A program made the position numbers and the translations under genes. A model generated the notes under the pieces. That model made no database searches, was not told the origin of the DNA, and saw only the letters and a list, made by a program, of their open reading frames with translations. From Methanobacteriota archaeon (lineage in GTDB: Archaea > Thermoplasmatota > Poseidoniia > Poseidoniales > Poseidoniaceae): DNA of 42,813 nt. Of the stretch, positions 25,975 to 34,861 are shown in pieces. How positions within the stretch are numbered: position 1 is the stretch's first letter; every line of letters begins with the position of its first letter. The stretch spans positions 1 through 42,813 of the forward strand of contig PBSP01000019.1 in the NCBI GenBank assembly GCA_002726845.1, in the 5' to 3' direction.

Positions 25975-26523
25975 ATGGACGAACCAAACAAACGAATGGT
26001 ATGGATTGACCTTGAGATGACGGGTTTGGATTTGAAACGTGAAAGCATCATTGAGATTGCTACCATCATCACCGATTCAGAATTGAACATTATCGCTGAA
26101 GGACCAAACCTAGCTGTATCGGTGGATGAAGCACTGATTGAAGGGATGGATGAATGGAACACACGACATCATTTTGGCAGCGGATTGATCGATCGAGTGA
26201 GAAACCATTCCGTCACGCTTGAAGAGGCGGAAGCCCAAACTCTTGAGTTCATCAAACAACATGTTCCGCCAAGGACTGCCCCATTGTGTGGGAATTCAGT
26301 TTGGAACGACCGCCAATTTCTGGTGAAGGAAATGCCGAGCGTAACCGATTACCTGCACTACAGAATGGTCGATGTTTCAACCATCAAAGAACTTGCTCGG
26401 CGTTGGTATCCTGGATTACCAAAATTTGAGAAAAAAGCAGCCCACCTTGCTTTGGATGACATTCGCGAATCCGTGTTTGAACTCAAACATTTCCGCCAAC
26501 ATGTGTTCATCGACCGTCCGTGA
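25975..26523 (+). CDS. orn: Oligoribonuclease (DEDDh 3'-5' exoribonuclease)
   Basis: Degrades the last 2-5 nucleotides of RNA, including the pGpG product of cyclic di-GMP in bacteria. All DEDDh residues are visible: WIDLEMTGLD near residues 10-19 (Asp, Glu), WNDRQFLVKEMP in the middle (Asp) and AAHLALDDIRES near the end (His, Asp). GNSVWNDRQFL, RMVDVSTIKELARRWYP and the 182-residue length are typical of Orn. The family is known from proteobacteria, actinobacteria and eukaryotes and is rare in archaea, so transfer from a bacterium is likely. It overlaps the convergent flavoprotein gene by 17 bases at the 3' end. Confidence 0.95.
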   Translation: MDEPNKRMVWIDLEMTGLDLKRESIIEIATIITDSELNIIAEGPNLAVSVDEALIEGMDEWNTRHHFGSGLIDRVRNHSVTLEEAEAQTLEFIKQHVPPRTAPLCGNSVWNDRQFLVKEMPSVTDYLHYRMVDVSTIKELARRWYPGLPKFEKKAAHLALDDIRESVFELKHFRQHVFIDRP

Positions 26524-27580
26524 CAAAGCCTTTCCAGCGACGCATATAGTCAACAAAGGTCGGACTGAGTTGAGCCGTCAAAAGTTCTTCTGGAGCGAAT
26601 GGCGGTCGGGAAGGGTTGTATGAGGGATCGTTGACGAGAGAAGCCCAATCAGGATGAGGTAATGCTACGCGAGCAACTCCGACCGCTTGGGCCCCTTGAT
26701 CGAGAACAAATTGTGCGTCTTTTGCGCTCCAAACCGATCCAGTCGATACAATTGGAATGGATTTGGAATAGACGGAACAGAGTTCTTCGGTAATGGTTCG
26801 GCTGTTTTGCTGCTCCTCAAACACATCCCAGCAGGAGATGTGAAGTGCGTCAATCTCTTCTTCAACCAGCAATTCAATGATGTGCTTGGTGTCGTCAAGT
26901 GTGATGCCAATTTCCTCTGAAACGGGTGAAAGACGGACCATGATGGCAAAATTAGGGTCCACAATCGCACGAATTCCTCGAATGATTTTCAGTAAAAACG
27001 TGCACCTCTCATTCAACTCCCCTCCGAATTGATCGTTTCGACGATTGGTGTTTGAACCAAGAAACTGTGCTATCAAATAGCCATGAGCGCCATGCAATTC
27101 AACACCATCAAAGCCCGCTGATTCGCAACGTTTTGCAGCTTCAACAAATGCATGGATTGTGTCCTCAACTTCTTGCGTTGAAAGTTCTCTTGAAAAACCC
27201 TCTTTTTCGGAGATGAACGTTGCACTCGCAGAGCAAGGTTGTTGGCCAGTAATGTCTGATGGTGCGCGCATTCCTCCGTGAAAGATTTGAACGAATGAAC
27301 ATGCACCGAGTTCATTCAATTTGGTTGCTAAATTGGTTAATCCTGGGAGGTGGTGGTCGCCCCATACACCGAATTCACCTTCCCATCCTTGGCCCGATTC
27401 TTGGACGTGCGAGGCTGCAGTTGTTATGATGCCAAATCCGCCTATTGCGCGTCGGATGAGAAAAGCGATCTCTTCTTCGGAAAGTGTACCATCAACATGA
27501 CTTTGTTTGTTTGTCATTGCAGCTAAAACACTTCGGTTTGGGATTTTCAACCCATTCCGCATGCGCCAAGACTCGTTCAT
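26507..27580 (-). CDS. NADH:flavin oxidoreductase, old yellow enzyme family
   Basis: Single-domain FMN protein (TIM barrel) of about 357 residues. Seen are the N-terminal LKIPNRSVLAAMTN, the QIFHGGMR segment, the substrate-site VELHGAHGYLIAQFLGSNTN and RRNDQFGG, MVRLSP, and the phosphate-binding end IVSTGSVWSAKDAQFVLDQG with VGVARVAL. There is no C-terminal iron-sulfur / FAD extension as in 2,4-dienoyl-CoA reductase, so it is the short ene-reductase type. The substrate cannot be told. ATG 27589 adds three residues. It lies 18 bases behind the XdhC-like gene and is probably the third gene of the mocA-xdhC transcript. Confidence 0.88.
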   Translation of the reverse strand: MNESWRMRNGLKIPNRSVLAAMTNKQSHVDGTLSEEEIAFLIRRAIGGFGIITTAASHVQESGQGWEGEFGVWGDHHLPGLTNLATKLNELGACSFVQIFHGGMRAPSDITGQQPCSASATFISEKEGFSRELSTQEVEDTIHAFVEAAKRCESAGFDGVELHGAHGYLIAQFLGSNTNRRNDQFGGELNERCTFLLKIIRGIRAIVDPNFAIMVRLSPVSEEIGITLDDTKHIIELLVEEEIDALHISCWDVFEEQQNSRTITEELCSVYSKSIPIVSTGSVWSAKDAQFVLDQGAQAVGVARVALPHPDWASLVNDPSYNPSRPPFAPEELLTAQLSPTFVDYMRRWKGFVTDGR

Positions 27581-27598
27581 TGATACCATTCAGAGACC

Positions 27599-28465
27599 TC
27601 ATCGATCTCGCCAATTTGGAGCATGAACATCTGCGTTTTTGTGCATGGATAAAATTTCGGCGATGACGGCAATTGCAATTTCTTCAGGAGATTCTGCTCC
27701 GATATTCAATCCAATTGGGCAACGTACATCTCCAAGTGTTGATGCTTGAATTCCTGCCTCGATGCATGATTTTGAGAAGGAATTCCACTTTGTACGACTT
27801 CCAATAGCACCAATTCGAGGAAAGACCTTTCCATCCAATGAAAGGTTTGCAGATTCTGCAAGGTGGAGAAGACGTTGAAGACGGTCAAGGTCCTCAGAAT
27901 AATCGTGTCCGAGCAGTAGGACATCTGAAAAACGAGTCATCGTCTCTGCCGACTCGTTAGAAAAGAAGGATTCAACCGTTGAATGATGGCGTTCGATTGC
28001 ATCTGGATAGAGATCGTTTGTTGTGAACTCTTTGCGAGTATCTTGAACAGAATAACTCCAACCTTTTGTTGGAAGCAGTTTTGTGATTGCTTCTGAACAG
28101 TGGCCACCGCCCATCAAAAGTACATGCGGCATCGGCAACATCAACTCCAATGAAATGGTGACTCGGCCACCACAAAGGGAGTCCAACGCTTGTACTTCAT
28201 AGCCCTTCGCCCCTTTATTGAGTCCAAAAGTGTGGACTTCAGATGTGGCTTTGTTTTCTTGAATCATTTCCTTACAGCGATTGAGGACGCGGTGCTCCAA
28301 ACCTGCGCCTCCAACGGTTCCGACCCACTCTTCGTATCGATTCATTGCGAGACGGGCTCCGGTTTTTCCAGGGACACTGCCCTTTGCTTCGACAACAGTT
28401 GCGAGAACAATTGGTGAATTAAGACGCAATTGTTCCAACATCCATGTCAAAACTCTTGCCGTCAT
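27599..28465 (-). CDS. xdhC: XdhC/CoxI-family molybdenum hydroxylase maturation factor
   Basis: In bacteria XdhC binds molybdenum cofactor, helps its sulfuration and inserts it into xanthine-dehydrogenase-type enzymes. The N-terminal domain shows VLATVVEAKGSVPGKTGARL and GTVGGAGLEHRVLN. The C-terminal Rossmann-like domain has PHVLLMGGGHCSEAI, VLLLGHDYSEDLDRL, PRIGAIGSRTKW and DVRCPIGLNIGAESPEEIA. The length of 288 is normal. ATG 28465 is preferred to TTG 28489. It lies 36 bases behind the MocA-like gene. The only molybdenum hydroxylase visible nearby is the operon at 15.3-19.7 kb, the likely client. Confidence 0.9.
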   Translation of the reverse strand: MTARVLTWMLEQLRLNSPIVLATVVEAKGSVPGKTGARLAMNRYEEWVGTVGGAGLEHRVLNRCKEMIQENKATSEVHTFGLNKGAKGYEVQALDSLCGGRVTISLELMLPMPHVLLMGGGHCSEAITKLLPTKGWSYSVQDTRKEFTTNDLYPDAIERHHSTVESFFSNESAETMTRFSDVLLLGHDYSEDLDRLQRLLHLAESANLSLDGKVFPRIGAIGSRTKWNSFSKSCIEAGIQASTLGDVRCPIGLNIGAESPEEIAIAVIAEILSMHKNADVHAPNWRDR

Positions 28466-28501
28466 GACAATCCCTCGAGGACCCCACAAATACCATTTGC
28501 C

Positions 28502-29086
28502 CTAGAACCAATCTTCAGTTGAGGCGGACTTGAGTTCATCCAAATCGGCTGCAGTGTCGATGTTCATATGGAGCCACTCGAAATCAACAGGTATTTGATG
28601 CCGTTGAACGATTGACGAGAGCGGTTCATCGCTTTTTGAGAGATACACGGCGGTAATGTCTTCACCAACGAGGTACAATGGATGACCGCCCCTGCCCTCC
28701 GATTCAGGACACGATGTCTTTTTCGATTCTATCAATTTGTTCACGATTTCAATGCTCCAACCTGGACGATCCACCGGAACAACAAGCAAATGTTTGGGCA
28801 GGCCACCTCCTCGTTCAGATATGCTAGCAAGGCCAGTTTGAATCGAACCTGTTCGCCCATGTTCAGGATTTGGATTCAACACTGCATGTACGGACGGACA
28901 TGCAAGAAGAACATCGGCGAGGAGATCGTCGTTGGTGACAACTGTAATTTGAATCCCGGGCAAATTCTGCAATCGATGAACAAGATGTACGATTAGGGGC
29001 CGTCCACCAACTTCTACGAAGGCCTTTGGCTGACCAAGGCGAGAAGAACGACCGGCTGCCAATACAATGACATTCAAGCCAACCAT
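28502..29086 (-). CDS. mocA: MocA-like molybdenum cofactor nucleotidyltransferase
   Basis: Transfers a CMP or GMP group to molybdopterin; the MocA type makes the cytosine dinucleotide form used by xanthine-dehydrogenase-family enzymes. The N-terminal nucleotide site is NVIVLAAGRSSRLGQPKAFV. VVTNDDLLADV, NPNPEHGRTGSIQTGL and VVPVDRPGWS, with the metal-binding Asp, follow, then GRGGHPLYLVGED. The start at 29086 gives a normal N-terminus; a longer frame would add 14 residues. First gene of a minus-strand set with xdhC and the flavin oxidoreductase. The base specificity (C or G) cannot be read from the sequence, and a sugar-nucleotide role is the less likely alternative. Confidence 0.87.
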   Translation of the reverse strand: MVGLNVIVLAAGRSSRLGQPKAFVEVGGRPLIVHLVHRLQNLPGIQITVVTNDDLLADVLLACPSVHAVLNPNPEHGRTGSIQTGLASISERGGGLPKHLLVVPVDRPGWSIEIVNKLIESKKTSCPESEGRGGHPLYLVGEDITAVYLSKSDEPLSSIVQRHQIPVDFEWLHMNIDTAADLDELKSASTEDWF

Positions 29087-29152
29087 GGATAAACCACGCA
29101 CAAACCAATGTTGAGAATTTCGGTTCATAAAGAGTGGAAGTTTTACTTCGTT

Positions 29153-29824
29153 ATGTCAAACAGATTGGTCGATTCACCCCATGAAAAATCAATGAAATTT
29201 CTCAAAGATGTGTGTCGATTGGACGGCATTGATCTACTCCAAACAAGCAAAATTTACAAAATCATAATTCGCATTCGAGGACGCTCAGGTCGGCATTACG
29301 AAGTGATTGCTTCTCGAGAGGTTGGTTTGTTCAGCCAAGTACCGTGGGAAATTACTGTAACGGGCGCTGCCCGAAAAAACGACTTTGATTCCGAGCGGAC
29401 GCTGAGCTACACTGCAAGTTTGTGCCTGGATATTCACGAAGAAAAACGTCACTTACCAATCGGAGACCGCCTCGCATCATTGGCTCTAAGTCTTCACAAT
29501 GATGTAAAATTAGCAATGGACATTCCATTAATCGCTCAGTTCATTGTATGTCCAAGAGAGCAACTTTACCATGTTTACATGTTTCAAGATGACATGGTTG
29601 TGACCCAAGAAATCATCGACCAACAACAAGACTTTGACGAAGTTTGTGACATGTTTGACGAAGAAGACATGGACGCATTCGATGAATTCGATTTTCTCGA
29701 TGAGGACCTGTTTGAGAATGCAACGGAAGACGCATTCTTGGAAGAGAAGGAGGACGGAAATTGGATGCAAGATTTCGCTGACATGATCATGCAGCACTTT
29801 GAACGTGACAAGAGAAAGTCATAA
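29153..29824 (+). CDS. Unrecognised protein with strongly acidic C-terminal region
   Basis: 223 residues, no family recognised. The first 145 residues look like a small alpha/beta domain with basic strands (IYKIIIRIRGRSGRHYEVI). From about 150 the chain is dominated by Asp, Glu and Phe (DFDEVCDMFDEEDMDAFDEF, then DEDLFENATEDAFLEEKE) and it ends in a basic ERDKRKS. There is no signal peptide or membrane segment. I chose ATG 29153 because TCATAAAG (29126-29133) is a TATA-like element just upstream; a frame from 29108 would overlap it. It is divergent from mocA across 66 bases and overlaps the acyl-CoA dehydrogenase 3' end by six bases. Acidic tails of this kind often bind basic proteins or metal, but nothing here proves it. 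Confidence 0.68.
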   Translation: MSNRLVDSPHEKSMKFLKDVCRLDGIDLLQTSKIYKIIIRIRGRSGRHYEVIASREVGLFSQVPWEITVTGAARKNDFDSERTLSYTASLCLDIHEEKRHLPIGDRLASLALSLHNDVKLAMDIPLIAQFIVCPREQLYHVYMFQDDMVVTQEIIDQQQDFDEVCDMFDEEDMDAFDEFDFLDEDLFENATEDAFLEEKEDGNWMQDFADMIMQHFERDKRKS

Positions 29825-30967
29825 TCCCTTGGTTATTTCTCGGCCAATAATCATCCTCTGAACTTGACTGCTCCCCTCGTAAATTTGCATTACTTTGGCA
29901 CCCCGCATCAGTCGAGCAACGGGATATTCCTCTGAGTAACCATACCCGCCGTATATCTGCACAGCATCGGTAGCGATCTTCATGGCCATGTCCGATGCAA
30001 ATCGTTTTGCGTGAGCGGCAGATTCTGTGTTCCGAATCCCTGCATCGGCGTCAGCAGCAGATTTCCAAGTTAACATCCGACTTGCCTCAATGTTGGTTTT
30101 CATATCTGCAAGCATGAATTGAATGGCTTGATGTTTGTGCAATGGCTTTCCAAATGTATGACGTTCGTTGCTGTACTGAAGTGCATGTTCGTACGCCGCT
30201 CTTGAGAGTCCTGTTGCATGAGCGGCAACGTTGGGTCGGCTCAAATCGAACGCATTCATGGCGTTCATCCAACCACCCGATTCACTTTCTCCGACCAATT
30301 GATTGGCCGGTACCCGCACGTTGTTGAAGGTGATGCTTCGCGTATCGCTGCATCGTTGCCCCATATTGGTCTCCTTTTTTCCAAGTGAGAGCCCTTCAGC
30401 ACTGGATTCAACAATGAAACCAGACATTCCGCGATAGCCCAAATCGGGATCTGTCTTTGCAAGAACAAAAAAGAAATCGGCATGTCCTGCGCCCGTTATC
30501 CACATCTTCGAACCGTTGATGACGTAATCGTCACCGTCTCGAATTGCAGTTGTTTGGATGGCTGCCACGTCAGAACCTGCACCCGGTTCGGTTACGGCGT
30601 AGGATGCAAGTGCACCCTCCTCTGCAACTTTTCGCAACCACACGTTCTTTTGTTCTTCAGTTGCACCGGTAATGATCGGTGCACATGCCAGAGCAGTTGC
30701 ATACGCAGCTGTTGAGAACCCGGGGTCACCCCATGCAAGTTCCTCGTTAACGATGACTTCCTCCATACAACCAAGACCTGGCCCTCCGTATTCCTCTGGG
30801 ATGTGAAGATTGAGAAGACCCATTTCATGTGCGAGTTGTATGGCTTCCTTTGGATAAATGGATTCATTATCCCAATGTTCCGCATTTGGACGGATTTCAT
30901 CCCGAGCAAACTCTCGTGCGAGTTCACGCAGCATCTCTTGCATTTCATCCAATTGAAAGTCGACCAT
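29819..30967 (-). CDS. Acyl-CoA dehydrogenase
   Basis: FAD enzyme introducing a trans-2 double bond into acyl-CoA, in fatty acid or branched-chain amino acid breakdown. Motifs are HIPEEYGGPGLG, the family signature SYAVTEPGAGSDVAAIQT, GSKMWITGAGHADFFFV, ERHTFGKPLHKHQAIQFMLA and the C-terminal QIYGGYGYSEEYPVARLMR. MQIYEGSSQVQRMIIGR contains the glutamate expected to be the catalytic base. At 382 residues from ATG 30967 it has the usual length. A longer frame from 31081 overlaps the exporter gene and lacks family similarity. Chain-length preference is not readable. With the upstream fused E1, a role in branched-chain oxoacid breakdown is plausible. Confidence 0.93.
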   Translation of the reverse strand: MVDFQLDEMQEMLRELAREFARDEIRPNAEHWDNESIYPKEAIQLAHEMGLLNLHIPEEYGGPGLGCMEEVIVNEELAWGDPGFSTAAYATALACAPIITGATEEQKNVWLRKVAEEGALASYAVTEPGAGSDVAAIQTTAIRDGDDYVINGSKMWITGAGHADFFFVLAKTDPDLGYRGMSGFIVESSAEGLSLGKKETNMGQRCSDTRSITFNNVRVPANQLVGESESGGWMNAMNAFDLSRPNVAAHATGLSRAAYEHALQYSNERHTFGKPLHKHQAIQFMLADMKTNIEASRMLTWKSAADADAGIRNTESAAHAKRFASDMAMKIATDAVQIYGGYGYSEEYPVARLMRGAKVMQIYEGSSQVQRMIIGREITKGL

Positions 30968-31014
30968 GGTACACCCACATGGACGTTGGACATAAGTCTT
31001 GATTTGCTTCCAAT

Positions 31015-32118
31015 TCAACGATTCAGTTGCAAAACGACGAGGAAAGCAACGTAGAAAAGTACCAAACAGGTTCCTTCCCATCGTTCAAATCGGTATGTGC
31101 GACGCATGAAGAAAAGGGCCAACAAAACACCAAGGATGGTTGCTGGAGCAATGATATCCATGGTCAGCCCGTTATCCGATTCTGAGATCGACAAAGGGTT
31201 GATCATCGATGCAATCCCTATTGACAGGAGTGGATCGGTAATGTTTGAACCGATGAGGGTTCCGATGGCAACACCCTTGCTTCGTTTTGCAGCCATTATG
31301 GCAATGGTCAATTCAGGTAACGATGTCCCAATCCCAGAAACGGTTGTACCCACTACAGAATGAGGAACATGAAGACGTTCCGCAAGATCGCAGGCTTGCT
31401 CAACCAAGACATTGGCTGAATAGACAGCAAAACCTAGACCGAGGAAAATCATGATCATATAGGCTGCAGAACTCCAGTTTGAGCCTCGAATTTCATAATC
31501 ACCAGCATCCTGAACTTCCTCTTGTCGAATCGCTTCCCGCTTCATCAGCAACCAAACAATGTAGGTGACATAAAGCGATGCGAGGATTGCGCCTTCCCAT
31601 CGTTCTAAAACATCGTCCGTCCATACAAAAAACAAGAACAGCATAACTGCGAGAAGCATAATGACTCCATCTCGATTAAGCCATGATGGTCGAACCTTGA
31701 CCGACCGGGTCATCACAACAATGCCCAAGATAAGAGTAATTTGAACCAAGACAGAACCAAGGATGCTACCGATTGCAAAATCTGCTGCTCCTGTTTTCCC
31801 TTGACTTGCTTCGTAAGCTGCACTTCCTGAAACGAGAATTTCAGGTAACGATGTTCCAATCGAAACAATGGTCAATCCAATGACAATCTCTGCAATACCT
31901 GCTCTTCGAGCCAACCCCTTTGCACCTTCAATGAAGAACTCAGCACTGGTGATAAGCAAACCAATGGAGAGCAAAAGAATAACACCAACAACAAGCATAG
32001 AGTTGGATTGAGCAAGCCCATTGACCAAAACGATTGCAAGAAACAATGCGCCCGTGATGAGCATTGCGTTAAAGTGGAGGAGTTGGGGGATTCCCATCAA
32101 CTCATCCTTCTGCTCCAT
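31015..32118 (-). CDS. CaCA-family sodium/calcium exchanger
   Basis: Membrane antiporter with about ten or eleven hydrophobic segments in two inverted halves. Each half contains the alpha-repeat signature: SIGTSLPEILVSG preceded by AEIVIGLTIV, and SGIGTSLPELTIAIMA preceded by PHSVVGTTV. Both ion-binding glutamates are present. GSILGSVLVQITLILGI and GTLIGSNITDPLLSIGI are the paired second parts. The length of 367 fits archaeal and bacterial YrbG-like exchangers. An internal ATG at 32097 is an alternative start. It lies 47 bases before acyl-CoA dehydrogenase and 87 after the E1 gene. The coupling ion (Na+ or H+) is not determined. Confidence 0.93.
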   Translation of the reverse strand: MEQKDELMGIPQLLHFNAMLITGALFLAIVLVNGLAQSNSMLVVGVILLLSIGLLITSAEFFIEGAKGLARRAGIAEIVIGLTIVSIGTSLPEILVSGSAAYEASQGKTGAADFAIGSILGSVLVQITLILGIVVMTRSVKVRPSWLNRDGVIMLLAVMLFLFFVWTDDVLERWEGAILASLYVTYIVWLLMKREAIRQEEVQDAGDYEIRGSNWSSAAYMIMIFLGLGFAVYSANVLVEQACDLAERLHVPHSVVGTTVSGIGTSLPELTIAIMAAKRSKGVAIGTLIGSNITDPLLSIGIASMINPLSISESDNGLTMDIIAPATILGVLLALFFMRRTYRFERWEGTCLVLFYVAFLVVLQLNR

Positions 32119-32205
32119 AATCTTCCCCGTACGTCATGGGTCTTGATGCTTCTGTTCGTCAACTGAAGGAAGGCCGAGGTTCTTCACAGATTCGTATGCA
32201 ACGAT

Positions 32206-34806
32206 TCAGTCCATCAATTTCTCAATTACTTTTACAACGTGTTCAACCGAAGGGATGGTATAATCTTCCAGTGGTGGTGAAAATGGTACAGGTGTATCGA
32301 TGGCTCCAATCACGACCGGTTGAGCTTCGAGTTGGTAGAAGGTCGATTCCACAATCCGGGATTGTATGGTATGGCCAAGTCCGCCGTGCCATTGTCCTTC
32401 CTGTAGAACGACAAGACGGCCTGTTTTTCTTACCGATGCAACGCATGATTCTGCGTCAAAGGGAATGAGGGTCCGTAAGTCGAGGATTTCAACCTCAATC
32501 TGTTTTGTCGCCAACTCCTCAGCAGCTATGGCAGCGATGTGAACCATTGCGCCCCATGTAACCAAAGTGACATGTGCCCCTTCTCGAAGTTTCGATGCTT
32601 TTCCAATGGCATGTTTTTCACCTTTTTTGAGCGCTTCATGCACGCTTTTTGTGTCGACCTTTTGGTTGATGTTCTGCCCCCAACCTGTTTGCCCTCCTCT
32701 GAGACCGTACAGACCAATATGTTCGAGGAACAGTACAGGGTCGTCGAGATGAGCCGCTTCGATCAGCAAATCATAGGCATCTTGCGGCGTACCTGGAGCG
32801 ATGACAACCAATCCTGGATCGTTTGCAAACCACGACTCGATCATGTTCGCATGGAAAGGGCCCGAGCGGGTTCGGGCTCCTAAAGGAATTCGAACGGTCA
32901 TGGGACAATCTGCACCCCATCGCCAACGCAACATAGCCGCATTGTTGACCAATGCATTGAATCCTAGCGCAGCAAATCCTCCAAACTGAATTTCCACCAT
33001 CGGACGCATTCCAGAGAGAGCAGAACCAACTCCAGTGTGTACAATGATTGCCTCGCAAAGAGGCATATCGATCAGTTTCTCTTGGTGACCTGCGTTCTTC
33101 AAGGCCATGTTCATACCAAAAGCACCGGCGACTTCCATATCTTCACCAATAAAGACACATGCATCGCCAAATTCGTTTGCAACATCCACCATTGCCTGCT
33201 GTATGGCCCGAGCATAAGTCCAACCACCCGAATCAACATAATTCAAAGGTTGAATGGACGCCTCCAATTGACCATCGAATGTCGAGCCTATGCTGCTGAA
33301 ATGCTCGTTGTGTGTTCTTGCATCATGAAGAGAAGTAACGCCTTTGGTAACGGTATCAGGTTGAGGCCAATCCATCGCTTCGACGATTTTTCGTGCCTCG
33401 TCGACATGCGCATGCTCTTCAGACTCCATTTCATCAAGATCGTTTTCGCTTGCACCGAGGGTTAGCATCAGGGCTCTATGGGTTGGAATCGGATCTTTAT
33501 CAGCCCAATATTCCAACATCTCGCGATCAACGTACCCGGGAGGTGTCCCGGTTTCGGAACCGAGATAGAGGTCGTCATGGTGGTGTGCATGACCGCACCC
33601 TCGCATCGTTTCAACATGAATCATTGTTGGCCCTCCTCCAGCAAGACCAAACTCGCGTGCTGTCGCTACGCTGGCGTGCCAAGCGGCCGGATCAGAACCA
33701 TCGATGGTCCAGCCTGGGAATCCCATGGCTTTCGCTTTGTCAGCCCACAGTTCAACGCCGGATTGATTTACTGGTGATGTATCGAGTGCAATTTGATTGT
33801 TTTGAAGGATGTAGCATATCGGCAAACCACGCGCTCCAGCGAAGTTGAGTGCTTCCCAGTACTCACCTGATGAGGATGCACCCTCTCCTATGCAGGCGAT
33901 GTGGAATCGGTCGAGGGATTGTTTCCAAGCAGCAAAAGCAAGACCGGTCATTGTAGCGCTTGCGATAGGCAGTGGGGCAGTTGGCGGAAGTACTCCCACA
34001 TGCCAGGCTCCAATGTGGAGGTCGCGTCCACCCGAACCTGCATGGCCTCCGTCTTGATTTGACCCTGACTTGCCCATTTGTGCAGCCATGACGTCAACAA
34101 CTGTGTCACCCATCGCTAATGCTAGGCCAACATCTCGAATCATCGGAGCAACCAAATCGCCTTCGTAACCGTTTCCTGGCCGATGTGATTTGTTTGGCTC
34201 TTCTGCACGACTCAATGCTGTTGCTACCGCAACCACACCTTCTTGCCAAGTCGAGCGGAACCCTTTCCCGCCAAAACGAGAACCGTCTGGTGTTTCCATG
34301 CCTGAAAAGAACACTTCCTTGAGGTGCGCATCCATGGCCCGTGTGCGCGTCATGAGGCGCTGCCATTCCATTCGTTGATTCATTGTTACCGACATGTAAT
34401 GTGCTAATCGGCGCAAACACAGTCGGAGATCGACAATTAAGTGGGTTATTCTCCGCTTCAGATGTTCATCAATTCGGCGACGCGGCATGACTTCATGTTC
34501 GAGTATTTTCGAAATTTTGTGTGTGTTTTGCGCCTCAAATCCTCTTCGAAAGGCGTCAATAAAGCGCTCACTGAACGTGTGCCAAGATTCGCCATCGAAA
34601 GACGTTTGACCGTCAACGTTGAGGTGATCCCAGATGTTTGCGGCAAGGAATACATGACCTTCATGGCGTTCCGTAAAAAACCGCATAACCTCTTCTCTAG
34701 CAGCGTCGATGAGAAGCGGTTGAGTAAAAGTCAACGCCGCATCTGGAATCCATTCCTTACCATGAATAATTGGCTGTGCACCTTGTTTCATGACCCGCCC
34801 CCGCAT
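32206..34806 (-). CDS. Fused E1 alpha-beta subunit of a 2-oxoacid dehydrogenase
   Basis: Thiamine-diphosphate decarboxylase component of a pyruvate or branched-chain 2-oxoacid dehydrogenase complex, with alpha and beta chains in one polypeptide. The alpha part has KSGSNQDGGHAGSGGRDLH and the cofactor motif starting IGEGASSSGEYWEALNFAG and ending with the paired Asn in LQNNQIALDT (about residues 307-345). The beta part begins near residue 520 with FIGEDMEVAGAFGMNMAL and has IDMPLCEAIIVHTGVG, VEIQFGGFAALGFNAL and the C-terminal transketolase domain. About 145 residues ahead of the alpha core (DAAREEVMRFFTERHEGHVF and others) have no known counterpart. ATG 34806 is chosen over TTG 34830; ATG 34791 is possible. 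No E2 or E3 gene is in the window. Confidence 0.9.
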   Translation of the reverse strand: MRGRVMKQGAQPIIHGKEWIPDAALTFTQPLLIDAAREEVMRFFTERHEGHVFLAANIWDHLNVDGQTSFDGESWHTFSERFIDAFRRGFEAQNTHKISKILEHEVMPRRRIDEHLKRRITHLIVDLRLCLRRLAHYMSVTMNQRMEWQRLMTRTRAMDAHLKEVFFSGMETPDGSRFGGKGFRSTWQEGVVAVATALSRAEEPNKSHRPGNGYEGDLVAPMIRDVGLALAMGDTVVDVMAAQMGKSGSNQDGGHAGSGGRDLHIGAWHVGVLPPTAPLPIASATMTGLAFAAWKQSLDRFHIACIGEGASSSGEYWEALNFAGARGLPICYILQNNQIALDTSPVNQSGVELWADKAKAMGFPGWTIDGSDPAAWHASVATAREFGLAGGGPTMIHVETMRGCGHAHHHDDLYLGSETGTPPGYVDREMLEYWADKDPIPTHRALMLTLGASENDLDEMESEEHAHVDEARKIVEAMDWPQPDTVTKGVTSLHDARTHNEHFSSIGSTFDGQLEASIQPLNYVDSGGWTYARAIQQAMVDVANEFGDACVFIGEDMEVAGAFGMNMALKNAGHQEKLIDMPLCEAIIVHTGVGSALSGMRPMVEIQFGGFAALGFNALVNNAAMLRWRWGADCPMTVRIPLGARTRSGPFHANMIESWFANDPGLVVIAPGTPQDAYDLLIEAAHLDDPVLFLEHIGLYGLRGGQTGWGQNINQKVDTKSVHEALKKGEKHAIGKASKLREGAHVTLVTWGAMVHIAAIAAEELATKQIEVEILDLRTLIPFDAESCVASVRKTGRLVVLQEGQWHGGLGHTIQSRIVESTFYQLEAQPVVIGAIDTPVPFSPPLEDYTIPSVEHVVKVIEKLMD

Positions 34807-34861
34807 CTGCGAAGGAACCCATTGTTTCAAGGCTATGGATTCATGGGTTTGTCAGCGACTT

